NCBI RefSeq assembly: GCF_000003605.2
Contig: NW_003143794.1
Span: 232,918-296,917 of the forward strand
Length of the DNA: 64,000 nt
Reading direction: 5' to 3'
Source of the DNA: Saccoglossus kowalevskii
Lineage: Eukaryota; Hemichordata; Enteropneusta; Harrimaniidae
Positions 43,401-56,279 of the stretch are shown one piece after another. The notes under the pieces were generated by a model, which had not been told where the DNA came from, did not search any database, and saw only the letters and a program-made list of their open reading frames with translations. The translations under genes and the position numbers were made by a program. Positions within the stretch are counted from its first letter, which is position 1; each line of letters opens with the position of its first letter.

Positions 43401-46400
43401 TCATGCGATTAGCCTAAATAAATAAACAAAATACACATGGGACACCATTTACATACGTGTTTCTTTTAGTGTTGCCTAGATCGCATATCACCACTTCATA
43501 TCATATCATATGATTTCCGCAGTCACATGAAACAGCAAATACCAACACCGTAGTTTTTTAGTGTAATGGTTGGTACTAGGTCAAACAGATTAATGTACAG
43601 TCGGCAGCTCAAACAAAGCAGAGTACCACATATGCTACTGTAAATGACGGATTCCAATATTTAATCTGTGAAAGTAGTTGTAATGCCCCGTGCGTTGAAA
43701 TTGTACAGTCACTGAACAAACACAGACACGATTCCCACAAGAATTCGAGGAATATTACTTTCGACTGGGCGTCCATGGCACCTCTCTATGGGGGCTTTTA
43801 AATTAACCTTGTCTCAAAGGTTAGTTCTAATGGGTCGTATCCGTTTCGAGGTGCCCTGGAGTGGTATTTGTCGGCACACAGTGTTGAAGTGACTAGAAAC
43901 AGAAACGGCTGACCTTCACCGATCGGCGACCAATCACTTCTTTCCATACTAACGAAGATAGTTATCTAACATCAGATACGAATGCACGTGTACATGTTCA
44001 TCATCATTTTGATTTTCTGCCGTTTACGGATCAATCCAATTGTGACTCAATTATTGTTTGTAAATGCAATTATCTATTTATGACAAAAAATAACAAAAAA
44101 GAAACGTAATATTTGTATGATCAACATAACAGATCGAACATAGTCCTTAACATGTGAGGCGTTTGAGTATTATAGAATTTGGGTCAACGAGACCCCCCCC
44201 CCCACTCCCGAAATAAATTATAGAATTGAATATGCGCATGTGTAATAATGATCAGAACGAATCGAAAGCCACAAAAAAAGCATGTGCTCCCAACAAAAGA
44301 AACGGTTTACGTGGCCAAATATTAAAATAATAATTAAGATATTACACGATGTACTTTTCCCTGGGGCGTAGTTTTATTACAAAACATCAGTACAGAGTAT
44401 TCTCTCTGCACAGGTTACTATAGTGTAAATTGACTCGTCCATTGATACGTTGCAAACTTCGATACAAACAGATTCAACGCCAGTCTATTTGTAATTAAGC
44501 GCTAAATAATGAGCGGAAATGTACAGACGAGTTATAACAGCACGCCAAGCATAGGCAAAATAGATGTATAATTCCACATTCAAATGGTGTTGCCGTTCCA
44601 CCACACCCATAACATTTGCCTATATTGTTATGAGAACCGCTTTCAATCAGAGTGAAACTGTAGCCAAAAGCGATGGGTACTAAGCGGTGAACGAAATCGT
44701 ACAACTGAACGCGCCGTTTTTGAATTGCCTGAGTTCTCTCAATTTCAGTTAAATTAGCGTATAGTTTGAGCTGTCATTCGATGTATTACGTATATATTAT
44801 CGGTATTATATCGGATCACATTAGTATCGTCAATATATATTACACTATTAGGTTATTGTGGTTATTTGCCCAGATGGTGGTCACAATGTGTATTATTTAT
44901 AAATAATGTCATTCACTGTATTCTCTATATTCGCACTAGTTTCATTTTCGGTATTCAATTAACGCATGTTGTAAATTGATAGCATTTGATTCGGACTACT
45001 GGGTCTGTGTGATATATACAAACGAGCTTGAATTGAATACAAAGTGTTACATTGACCTCATCAAGTGACCTTATCGCAATACTGGTATATCTTGTGGTTA
45101 TTGCGTGGACGGGTACGTCATGTTATCAATTGTGCTTTCACAGTGAATGAGTAGAAACAATAATTTATGGTTTGAAAGGTGCGAAGATGCCACTTGTCTG
45201 TGTGGGTATAACGAAGCTTCCACGTCAGTTTATTTCACATAACCAGGCAACCACACATATCTGCAAACTGTTAAACGACTTGTATATATTGTTTCTCGTG
45301 GAATTGCTCGTCAATCGAATAGTGTTTTGTGTTTTAGATTTGTGAATTCACTAATACGGATTTAAAACTTGGGAATCGATTGGATGTGATGGTATTCTTA
45401 CTTTACGAAAAAACGCATCACCGAATAATGTTGTTCGTGTGTGAATTAACGTTCGTACTGACTGAACGTGCAGTGACGCAATCATTAGTCGTAGACTAAC
45501 TCACAGTGAAATTGATGTGATTACCGGTGTCAGCCCATGCATGTGACGTAATTGCCGCTTAGGTAATGGAAAGCAGGATGACAGGTTGTTATTATGTAAG
45601 TAACTGTAAGTATATATGATAGGGAGTATCGTATTATTGACCTTTTGTTTCATATCACAAACCGATAACCCAAATCAAATTTAATTTCATAGAATGAGTA
45701 CTCGAAGATGACTGATACACGATACACTATTGTAACTGTGTAACAGCAGACAGTAAGAAAAGTGAAATGCACCAAGGTTATTGGACAATGTATTTCAGAT
45801 ATACATGTATGTATATATCAATGTGCCACTGTGAGGTTAAACGTACGTGTTTGGTTGCGCACGAGTGGTAAACATGGTCAGGGTCCATGATTCACAACAT
45901 GTCACAGACTGGCAAGACATATGTATATAAAGCGATCTGCGACATACACTCGAGCAAAACCTGGATATACACTAGATATAAAATATCAATATTTTGAACT
46001 CGGATTACATTTTTCAGTTAGACAACGCGATCGCGCTATTGCTCGGCAACGATTGTTTTTTCACACATCGTATATTCATACATATCAGACATATTACGCA
46101 AACAGTCGACGTCAGATTACAGTGATGAAAAGGGGACTTATTGAGAGCATACTGCTTGAAATTGGAACACAGATGGAGGATCTGAGAGGAACATTTAACA
46201 CTCGGCATTAGGTAATATGCTAAAAACGCCAACCGTGTGATTCGGATATGAATGCGGACAACAAACGACGTTAAGTTACAGTAAAGTTAGAGTACCGTGG
46301 CGAGATGTATTCCGCGAAATAGAGTAATGTTAGAACCGATCAGGAGACTAGGTTTAAGCTGATTTCCTGAGGGTACTCACTACTAAAAAGGATCTCGCAT

Positions 46401-46511
46401 ATACGAATAAAGTCTGGGTTTTTTTTAGAATTTAATATATCACTGCTTTCTTTTTGCTTTGCTGCAATTCATGATATTAAAAATCGAAGAGGATTATGTT
46501 TAATTTCCTAC

Positions 46512-46702
46512 CTCATAAACATAGATTTTCCAGTGTTCTCCATATTCCGCGCAATTCCTTTCCATGATTTGGTAATTTGAAATTTCTGTCTTGCCGTCAA
46601 AGGAAGTCGGCTATCTACAGGTGCAACCTTCTTCTTTTTGTATGGGTCAGCATCGCCATTTTGTGAATATAGATCCGGTTTCGTGGACACCGTACATCCC
46701 AT
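46512..46702 (-). CDS. Globin X-like globin, exon 1 (acylated N-terminus, A-B helices)
   Basis: First coding exon, residues 1-63 plus two bases of Arg64. The ATG at 46702 has purine at -3 and G at +4, and an in-frame TAA at 46715-46717 supports this start. The protein begins MGCTVS: Gly2 with Ser6 fits the N-myristoylation consensus, and adjacent Cys3 is a typical palmitoylation site. A KKKK cluster at 22-25 could add electrostatic membrane binding. This ~32-residue extension precedes the globin fold, which starts at LPLTARQKFQITKSW with A-helix Trp47, followed by helix B to MFMR. Donor AG|GTAGGA. Globin X proteins of vertebrates and invertebrates are known to be membrane-bound through such N-terminal acylation, so I infer the same here. 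The total of 242 residues exceeds the usual ~150 because both termini are extended. Role (redox signalling, O2 sensing, lipid protection) is not shown by sequence. Confidence 0.93.
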
Positions 46703-48114
46703 CTCGAGGGCTGGTTACTTAATCAACGTACAGCACAAGTTGCCTTGGAGTTTATTTTCCTAGTTATGTACTAGGTATAATAGATGAAAAATCAGTTTCA
46801 AAGCGTTTTGCGATCCATGAACGTAGGCCCACACCTTCAACGATTCCGAGACTTGATATAATCACCGCAATATCCTGGGTGTAAAGTATTCGGTAAACGT
46901 GTGTGATAGATGTTGATGGAGAGGCGCTCTTCAGCTCGGAAAACTGTTACTGATTCACATCTCAAATCGCAATCGTGTGTTCCAGACCTAATAAGCCTTG
47001 ATGAACGTTCGTGAAGATTGCGTCAGTTACTAGTACGCACGATGGGTCACTTCTTTGTGATATGGAATTCCAATCGTGTGTTCAGTAACGTCGGACGTTA
47101 TCACAATTGCACATCACCGATCGGTAGCTTTCGTGTACAGGAACAAGGCGTTGAAGTTCAACTATTGATCCAAGCTCACTGCAGTAGCGTGCTAATATAC
47201 GTACTCGCCGTACCACCTAAGTAAGCTGAAAATAAACATAGTGTGGTAGCATCAGTCGTACCCCTTATGCCTCGCATATATTGTGTAGTAAGTATCATAG
47301 AGGCTAAGATGAGAGTACTGTAGCTATTAAACGTTCAGCTAAAAATAGACTTGATTCTAGCTGAAATAGAATAGTGATTCCTTATGTATTTTTTTTCTGT
47401 TTGTGATCTAACGGGATCTCTCTCGAAGCTCCCTGATACACATGCGACAACCTGTCGTGAACATTTATTTTGTTAAAAATGATGTATTGTCATTTTATTC
47501 TTGTTTTGTTTAATTTAACGCTAAGCCATTTGACATGCCGCACGCGTGTTAACGTATTTATTAACTGTAGAGTTTGGGGAAAACGTGTCTGGAACATGAT
47601 CAGGTAATTGGTTCGGCGGAGGGAATCAATTAAAACACACCCCGGAAGAGCATGAGTTATGATATCGAAGGAACAAGTCACGGAACTGCGAAAATATGTT
47701 CATTCAATACACGACATCAATTGAAATGAATAGTACCGAGATGCTATCGGTTTCCAGGCTGCATCCATATGGCGGAGATGAACAGCCGTAGCAAATCCAT
47801 CCCTGGATATGTGTGGCACTGTGTATATAGGCAGACATTTAAGCAATCATTTGTACGGAGATGACCGGATTTTCACCCGTATAAACACCAACCTACCCGT
47901 ATGAATGGTTGAGCGCGAACTTAAGACGACCCTCGTGGACATATCCAATCATACAGATCAACGTAGTAATCCATTCGACGATGTCATGCCATATCCTATT
48001 ACTCGTGTCAATTCGCCTGTCGGAGGTGATCTTGCGCTCGTCACCTACGAGGCTTCTAGGCACGTTTCAAACGCGTTAGGGCGCCATAGATTTACTAGTA
48101 GGTTACTACTACGA
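46703..48114. other. Region upstream of the globin start
   Basis: This should contain the 5' UTR and promoter of the minus-strand globin gene. I see no clear TATA box at a known distance or CpG island. An open frame entering the gap at 48115 has no recognisable domain. Confidence 0.4.
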
Positions 48115-48459
48115 NNNNNNNNNNNNNNNNNNNNNNNNNNNNNNNNNNNNNNNNNNNNNNNNNNNNNNNNNNNNNNNNNNNNNNNNNNNNNNNNNNNNNN
48201 NNNNNNNNNNNNNNNNNNNNNNNNNNNNNNNNNNNNNNNNNNNNNNNNNNNNNNNNNNNNNNNNNNNNNNNNNNNNNNNNNNNNNNNNNNNNNNNNNNNN
48301 NNNNNNNNNNNNNNNNNNNNNNNNNNNNNNNNNNNNNNNNNNNNNNNNNNNNNNNNNNNNNNNNNNNNNNNNNNNNNNNNNNNNNNNNNNNNNNNNNNNN
48401 NNNNNNNNNNNNNNNNNNNNNNNNNNNNNNNNNNNNNNNNNNNNNNNNNNNNNNNNNNN
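48115..48459. other. Assembly gap (345 N)
   Basis: Run of unknown bases; the frames crossing it are not meaningful. Confidence 0.99.
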
Positions 48460-51300
48460 GGGTACACTGTCATTGAAGTTCATGTATGCATATTCTAATT
48501 ATAACACTTCAATATATAGTGTTCAGTCGGAACATTTCTTGTTTCTATAAGAGGGATATTTGTTACCCACAATCGCATCAATCATTAATTAATTGAGTGC
48601 TGCAGTATAGTGTATCTTTCACATCGATTTCCTTCTTACGCGCGTAAAAGGCACAGCGCGCGTAATAATATACATATCCTGTTGTTTATGTGTCGTCTAT
48701 GGACATAAAGTCGAGCCCTAATTTGACCTCGGAGAGCTTATTTTCCCCTCCATCAGGTCCTACGTGCCAAATAGATTTAGTTTGCAGAGTTTATGATCGT
48801 CTTTTGGATCAACGTGTAATCACCAATCTATTTAAAGAGCGAACAAACAAGCCCTTATTCGCGATTTTTCTCAAATTGAATATTATATATATTCATCCGA
48901 TTGCTATAAAACCAGAGACAAGATAATGCCGATATTTACGGATTTAGTTAATGGAAAATCAAGTTTTTTAATTGCAATTATTCAGTCTATGTTAACTCAG
49001 CTGCTTCCTCATAACGCACATACCGCGTTTACCCAGTTTGTCCTGATCGTTTCACGGAGGAACGAGTTACGCGTTTGAAATTTGTTGATCCATTTCGATC
49101 AGTTTTCGTAAGACTTCCGCTTAATATTCTCACATATAGACACGCACATGACAGCCCACGTAGGCATAGTCTTTCGGGAAAACAGGGAATGGAAAGATAA
49201 GAACACTATCCATCTAAATACAACGGTTATTCTCCAATATAGCACCAAAGCTGTCAACTAATAGGGTAACTGGTGCCGTGGATCGGTCTTTTTATGTCAA
49301 TCAAATCATCCAACATGCAGGCTTGATTGGCGAAATAATTTCTCAAATGCAGCCCAATTTACCGACCAATTTTCTCATTGCCGCTAAGCGGGAATCTCAC
49401 TAGGCAACAATGAACCGTTATACAGAACGACATTGTGCCTGCCTTCATTATAAGTGGGATGTGCTACTGAATCGAAAATATCAATTCACCGTCAGATAGC
49501 GCTGCAATGATAGTCATCTGACGAAAAAAGGATTAAATATATTACAAAAAATACAGTGTTGTTTCCATTCTCTCTCGAGACCAACCAATATCTGGCGCGA
49601 TTGCATGGCAGCGTGAATTCATTGTTGGCTGTTTGAGCAAAATCCACCAGGGTACGACATTTTTCGCAGGTATTAGACAGATACAGCGTCGTAATTGTAC
49701 AGCAACACCGGTGAAATCAATCGGTGTCTCGCCCTTCATGTGTTTTTCATTATGATCATGTAGTCGTCTTCTCTCTATACATACCCGCTTTTGAACTGAA
49801 TGGTCCAATTATTAGAGCAACTAAACAGGCAACTCAGGCGTACTGAAAAATAATAATGTTTCTTTTAACACAGAGACTCTATTGTCAAAACATATACATG
49901 GCGGGGATCATGTTTGAGACAATAAGGGAGTGATTAGTTTGACTGAAGTATAAATATTGGTTCTACACGTCATTTATAAGAAACAGAGGCCTTTCTATTT
50001 GTGTATTCTATTCATCGTTTGTATGTTTTCATTGGATTGGATCTACTTTCGTTTTTTGTTATGTTCTTATATATTTTGGTTTTGGAAAGCCTGTTTTATC
50101 TGCATGCTAATCATTACACAGCTTCCGAAATGACCAAACACTAAGTATATCATAGTATAAACAAGTGATTATTAGATGTGTAGTAAGGGAGTAAAATTTA
50201 CAATGAGTAACGTGGTTAACGTATGAGCGAAATGTTTATTTTAATTCGTTTCATTAAAATTTACAACAAGCGCGGCAAATCATTAAACTAAACGAGAACC
50301 TTCATTGCACGTTCTTGACCATATAGTTAAGTGTGACACAGAAAGCAAATTTGTATGTCAAGGCTAGACTGAATTGACTTCTTCAATATTTAGGCATTAC
50401 TTGAATATGATTCAGATGATCAAAAGTTAAACAATCGACAAGTTAAACACACACAGGTTCATTAAATTTACCACAGACACTGGAGCTTTGTTCACCATAA
50501 ATAAATGAGTCGCTTCAATGTTTGGTGTCGCATTAATCCGTCTGCAATTTACCACGCGTTTCTCCCACATGTGGGTGACAGAACTTGTCTTTTAATGATT
50601 GATTGATTGATTGAATAGTTACATTCTACTACAACGCATCATTTTTAAATAACGGGCTTTTGTTAGTGTTATCTCCCAACACCGATGTCACATACAGAAA
50701 AAGAAGCCAACACTTTCCAAGCATACAGAGAATGCTTTTATCGTAGTTGCTCGCAATTCGACAATCAAAACACGGTTTTTGTGGCTTCAAATTACTCCAT
50801 GGTCGATCAAACACTTTGTGTACACAACCAATTGAAACGCATTCGATATGCGGTCTGTTGAACAAACGAAATTGTGCCGTGGCGACACGAGCAAAACGAC
50901 ACCTTATAAATGTGGGCATTATGACGAGCAGAATATTCTAACCATAGTTACGTGTCGTCAAGCACGTGTCGATAGCACTGAATGAAATTGACATAATTTA
51001 TCCGGCAAACACAGCGGAGTTATGAAAAATATTATTATTAAACTATATTCTATATTCTGGGACAAGGAGATTCAAATATTGCACTGAATAAATAAGTATA
51101 ATTATAATTGCATGGTATATATTGTTGTATACGAAAACATTTATATCACATCCCTCCACAAACAGAAAACGAATAAATTTAAAATATAATGTCACGGTGA
51201 TCATAAACCAAGAAGTACGCTTGGTGTTCTTATGATTCGCAGTTACCCAACTAGACAATACTCAGATGCCAACGCGCTCTAGATGTCTTCAATATTCATG
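48460..51300. other. Intergenic stretch, nothing recognised
   Basis: AT-rich DNA with scattered frames of at most 96 codons, none with a recognisable domain or convincing splice sites. A short GATT run is present near 50597-50614. Confidence 0.5.
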
Positions 51301-51309
51301 TCAACAAAA

Positions 51310-51900
51310 CAAATGTATTTTTGTGGCATTCCCACTTGAGCTTAAAATGTAACTATGTCCTGCAGTACCCGCAAGGAATATGTGTGTAAAGTTTAAAGGC
51401 GGCACTTATTTTATACATTTTTTTTCATGAACGTTTACTTAAAAATAAACTAAAGGCTGTCCCTGACCGAATTGTTACAGACCGAACATAACTTTGATCT
51501 TACAATTTAACTTTTGGAATCACACGGCGGAAATGTGTGCCAAGTTTGAAGGTACTGGGTATCATTCCCCGCACACATATACCGAGATTTTTTATCTTTT
51601 GTACTGAAAATCTGAACATGCGTGTAAAATTTAACAGTTGTAGCAATTTTCTATATTGTGAACACACATACATATATACTGTGGCCTTGACCGTTGAAAT
51701 TACCATATTTTACTTGACTTGTAAATAAGTAATTGAGCGCTGGCTATGATTTGAGAATCACAAGAGGAGCATGTGTACCCATTTTTAAGGCGCTGGCTAT
51801 TTATATAATACGAAAACGGTTGTCCCTAAAATGTACTATTTTTTTGTGGAAACATGTAAGCCGACTTTGAATTTCCTATTTTTGTTTTCATTCAAGTTAT
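51310..51900 (+). repeat. Degenerate tandem array
   Basis: A motif of the form (A)TGTGTnnCAAGTTTnAAGGCGCTGGCTAT recurs with its core near 51379, 51533, 51619, 51769 and 51854. The spacings alternate at about 154, 86, 150 and 85 bp, suggesting a higher-order unit of about 235-240 bp. A second motif (GGTTGTCCCTnACCG, GGCCTTGACCGTTGAA) recurs between the cores. The units are heavily diverged. Confidence 0.5.
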
Positions 51901-52059
51901 GTTGCGAATATACATACTTATAATTATATGACACGGTATATTGGAACGTCGTGTTGGTTTTCTTACTGTAATGGTCCAGTCATAACAAGAATCGTAGTAG
52001 AAGCACATTAATGTTGTTCCCTGGCCTCATTACAATCATATGATTTTAGTCGTATTGGC

Positions 52060-52130
52060 GTGGCGCCAGGGGATTGAACCATGGTGTGTTGAGTTATTGA
52101 TCATAACCCGTGATAGGCGAATCACCATAC
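52060..52130 (-). repeat. tRNA-like sequence, probably SINE head or tRNA pseudogene
   Basis: On the minus strand a B-box GGTTCAATCCC (52070-52080) is preceded by a potential anticodon-like hairpin (GTTATGATCAATAAC, 52093-52107) and a D-arm-like hairpin (GTGATTCGCCTATCAC, 52110-52125). The T arm pairs four of five. The seven bases expected for the 5' acceptor strand do not pair with the 3' side, and the anticodon loop is atypical. A decayed tRNA or the head of a tRNA-derived SINE is more likely than a working tRNA gene. Confidence 0.4.
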
Positions 52131-54370
52131 AGATAATGATTATTGGAGCGATGCATCGAAATGAAATTGGAAATTAAAACAATTTGCAACACATTTGTTA
52201 AATAAAACAAAAAAAAAGTGAAAATATTTTCAGCGGCTTCCCTGATGCATACGTCATGTCTTATTGGTATATTGTTAATTCACGATTACGTTAATTAATA
52301 TACGTATTGCATAAACATCCTGAATCAGCTGATTGTTTCTATTCGGATGAACGAACACGGCTCTACGCGAGTGGAATAGTTGTCGTCATATGCAAGATAT
52401 ATACTGTCCATAAACATCGATCTTTTCAATAAATCAGCCCAATGAATTCAAGTTGACGGTGATGCTAACTCAGAAAGCATATCGATTTTCGCGTTGTGTA
52501 GTTTTAAAAAAGAAGTATAGAAATCGGTCGGACATTGAAGGTGGGTGCTAAAACAATAAATGATTGTATGAATAGTGATCGTATTTGCGCTTCTGGCAGT
52601 CAAGACATCGACACAATATGATTATTATTATTTATTCCGGTTGTTTGAAAGTTCTGCTCGATCTTCTGATATAAACACATATGTTGGAGGCATGTCTACA
52701 AACATTAGTCATTGTATTGTATAGTATTATATTGAATTGTATTTTTAAAAGTGAATTCCATGATACTAGCATGATTACTCCATTATTGTGCACACAACGA
52801 AATCATTCTAACAACCTAATTCGTGTGCACCTTGCCATGTATTTTAAACATCCGTGTCTACACAAGTCATACTAGCTAGTATCTTGATATTAACACTCCA
52901 CATACATTCTGTGAATGATTCCGAACTACTATATTTGATACTGAATACATTGACCTTTTTGTTTAATATATGTATTGATGCAAACACGTTCGGACATGTT
53001 AAGTTACTCTCGCGTATTTGAGCACGTAGATTTAGCGACAATAATTCGTCTCAAAAAACTACGTGTTTTTTTCTCACTGTTTTGTTTTAAGAAAAAGCGT
53101 CAAATAATTTGCATTACGTCATATTCTTACTCTTTTCCCTTCTCACTTCGTGAAAAAGCGATTCGATACACATATATACGCATGTTCGTTGCGCACACTA
53201 TTCAAGATGCCAATAGTCAAATTTCAAGCGATAGTTGGAAACGGTTCGGAACCTGTTTCCTGTGAAGAAATATTTCTGGCCGCTTAATGCTAGTTTCCTT
53301 TTTAGAAAAACCAAATCATCATTTAGTTTCACACCCACACATGACAAATCAATTATCAGACATTTATTGCAGTAGTTTTTTGTTTGTTTCTTTCTTTCTA
53401 CCTTTCACTGTCAGTTTGTTCAAATCATGACTAATGGGCTTATACGAATTTAGCTTAATAGTTTATACTGTGTGGGATCATGTAATTAGCGTCAAAATTT
53501 GCTTAAGTTATCAAATTTAACTTAAAATCAATTTTATTCTATATGTGTATTGTGTATTTTTCTTTTGGAACATCGTTGTCACATATTGTTCCTATGAAAC
53601 CTTACTTTGCTGTCGTACACACTATTCAATATCCATTTGAACAGAGACGCCGATATTTGTATCTTATTAGAATATAGAATATGATCTGTGACACGTTTAT
53701 TTTTTAAATCACGCGATATTCCGTCACAAGACGGAAAGCATCGCATATGCTTCACGTTCAGCAAAACGATTGCCGTGTCTGCGATACGATCCAACACTAC
53801 ATGTGCTGAATTCGTGAATACTACTTTGCCCCATTCGCGTAATAAATAACCTCTTAGTATAGTTTACGGGACACAAAATGATATAAGTCACCTAAGGTCA
53901 ATTGCATAAATACAGTATTTTATTGTGACTCTTTAGTAGCAACTTGACCCTAAAGCTATTGCCAATACACGTATTAAAGTCGTGATTGATGCTACTAAAC
54001 TGTCCAATCAGAAACGAGGCACTCATCACATGACTACATTGTATATATCGTTATGAAAATTGATAAACTATGTGTGTTTATAGTAACATGCGAACCCAGT
54101 GTATTGGTACATTTACCGTGCGCCCCCGGTCATCTCATGTTCAGCTTAATATATAAAATTGAATCTTTCGTGATAAATGAATGCAATTGAAATTCAACAG
54201 TGGCTCTCAAATCGCTTAGTAAGTTTCATGTGAAACTAATCTGTTATACTGAGGTCACTACTACAAATGTACGGAGAGTATAACGGAAATTTCATGTTTT
54301 CGATCAAATCTATTCATTTGTGAAACCCGAGACTATCACGCTACTATTAACAATCTTGAAAAATATACAA

Positions 54371-54545
54371 TGGTGCGATTACACTGGTTCTCGTCATTAG
54401 GAATCAGTATTTCCTTATTGTGTGCGATGCTGGTACACTGATTCTTATTTGAAATCATCAGTATTTCCTAATAAGGTAGGAAACGGATATACTTGTCATT
54501 ATTAGGAATTTGGAATCAGTATTCTCTAATAATGTAGGATACGAA
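54371..54545 (+). repeat. Three ~50-64 bp degenerate tandem units
   Basis: Units starting near 54371, 54421 and 54485 share GTGCGAT..ACACTG at the start (first two) and AATCAGTATTTCCTAATAA-like ends (all three), with partial palindromes ATTAGGAA / TTCCTAAT. Confidence 0.65.
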
Positions 54546-54826
54546 CATTCCGTGTATCACCACACACTAACGGTTCACTGCGCTGTAACTACCGAGGTAC
54601 CGCGGCAATCACTTAATATGTATAATACTATATCATATATAATAATTCTTCAACCATCGTGAAGGTTTGGTGCAAACTTTTGCTATTTTTTACGTAATTT
54701 TCTGTGATTGTTTTTTGGTGATTTTGAACTAAATTATCATAACGTCCTATTGCATACATATCTTGGTCGATATTTTTGTAAAATTAAATATGGGCTTCAA
54801 ATTGTGACTGGTAACACAGGATCACC

Positions 54827-55660
54827 TTAAGGTAGAGATGTAGTTTACCGGACAGGTATTTTAATTAGTTAATTAGGAAACCAAGATGACCTCCCTTGTC
54901 CACAAAACTATATATTTTCGGAAAGCTTATTGTATGAATTTTAAAGTTTTGTTAGTATTTTATTTCTGTCAAAATTGGTTTATGGGTACATCTGTTTACT
55001 ATGAAGAAAGTGCCGTCTTGAAAACTGTCTACCAGTTGTCAATTTTGTAGGGCAGCAGCTCAAATTTCACTAATTCAAGTTTATGCACAAATTAACACGC
55101 AGGCTAGTTGTCTGTACGATTGTTGTAACACTGTTCAACCAAAAACAATGCCCCGACGGCGTTTTGAAGATAAACACATTGTCAATCATTTGTGAAAATT
55201 TCAAAACAAAAGGTCAAAGCGTCTAGGAGCTATTTTTTTTAAAGTTCTGAAATGTGCTCTAAAAAGAAGCTGAGATAATTGCTAATTTGCATAACAATTC
55301 ACTCAGTAAGAAGTTTGCTAATGCTCATAATTAAAATGGCTGTTACAGTTTCAAATTTAAATGTACTATCGTTTTGTAAAAAGTTAAATACAGTGCATAA
55401 TATGGAGATCCCATCATTTCTTTTTTCACCATGTTTTTTTTATTATTATTTATGTACAGCCTTGCTAAATCTTGCTAAGCATCCAAAAGAGATAATGTTT
55501 GCACCTGTTATCTATATTTTAAAATCGTTTTTTGAGTATGTTCCACTATTCACAATTCTACTAAATTTCAACAGTCTATTGCCAAGACGTTTAGGATAAT
55601 AAAAAGCAAAAAAAAAAAATTTCACTCCCAAGTGCCCACGAACCTGCATCTCTACCCTAA
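54827..55660. mobile_element. Putative non-autonomous DNA transposon with 20-bp terminal inverted repeats
   Basis: The left end is TTAAGGTAGAGATGTAGTTT (54827-54846). The right end 55641-55660, reverse complemented, is TTAGGGTAGAGATGCAGGTT. Seventeen of 20 positions agree. The enclosed 834 bp encode no recognised transposase; a 106-codon frame at 55279-55599 is hydrophobic, AT-driven and has no domain. The flanking duplication is unclear because TTA/TAA at the ends could belong to either the element or the target. The superfamily is not assigned. Confidence 0.55.
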
Positions 55661-56019
55661 TGCTCGATCATGAATAGGGCTCAGCATCATTATTGGAGAG
55701 ATGAAATACCTATATAGCCATATTAGGTAGATATTTATTGAAAAAGAAACACCATCGCAAATAGTGAAAGAAGTGGCCTACCACTTCATACTGCCTTAAG
55801 TCCTCAACCTTGTTTCTAACTATTTAACCAAGAACATTCGAGGGCATGGGTGATTCACCGGTTGTGACAACGGTGTAACCTTCTTGATAAATTTCTATTA
55901 GACGCAGATTAGTGAGTGTGTATATTAGTGTCATCTCCCGTGAAATTTACCGCGGCTTAAAATGCTATTTTCTACGGTTAACTTACAAGTTGCTTCGGTA
56001 AATAGTGTGGCTGGTAACA

Positions 56020-56040
56020 TTCATTCATTCATCCATTCAT

Positions 56041-56115
<75 letters not shown>

Positions 56116-56135
56116 TTTTATTTTATTTTATTTTT
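56020..56135 (+). repeat. Compound microsatellite ATTC / TTTA / TTTTA
   Basis: A short ATTC run (56020-56040) passes into about 20 TTTA units, then TTTTA units to about 56135. It lies just left of the DIRS-like remnant. Confidence 0.97.
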
Positions 56136-56279
56136 CTACAGGTGAGTAGTCTCGAGGTAGCTCGCGGAACGACTCAGTTGGTTACAGTTAATTAGGCAAT
56201 GAACATAGACTTGATTGCAGCAGTTATAGACGAGAATTATACCATGTACACGTTCATGGGAGAAGCAAATAAGTAAGGC

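Larger units (their letters stand above)
29189..46511 (-). other. Globin intron 1 (17.3 kb, phase 2, B12.2)
   Basis: It runs from donor ATGAG|GTAGGA to acceptor TTCGCAG|A on the minus strand. No further exon, nested gene or RNA gene was recognised. It holds copy B of the dispersed repeat (31600-32070), a tRNA-like sequence (37919-37992), a GA-rich simple repeat (36426-36449), an AAC/GAC triplet run (40410-40447), short TA runs near 34146, 41216 and 41826, and a C run at 44193-44203. The remainder is unremarkable AT-rich DNA. Confidence 0.8.

Noticed and set aside
47905-48498. 197-codon frame entering the second gap
   Set aside because: The 70 readable residues lack any recognised motif, and the rest is N.
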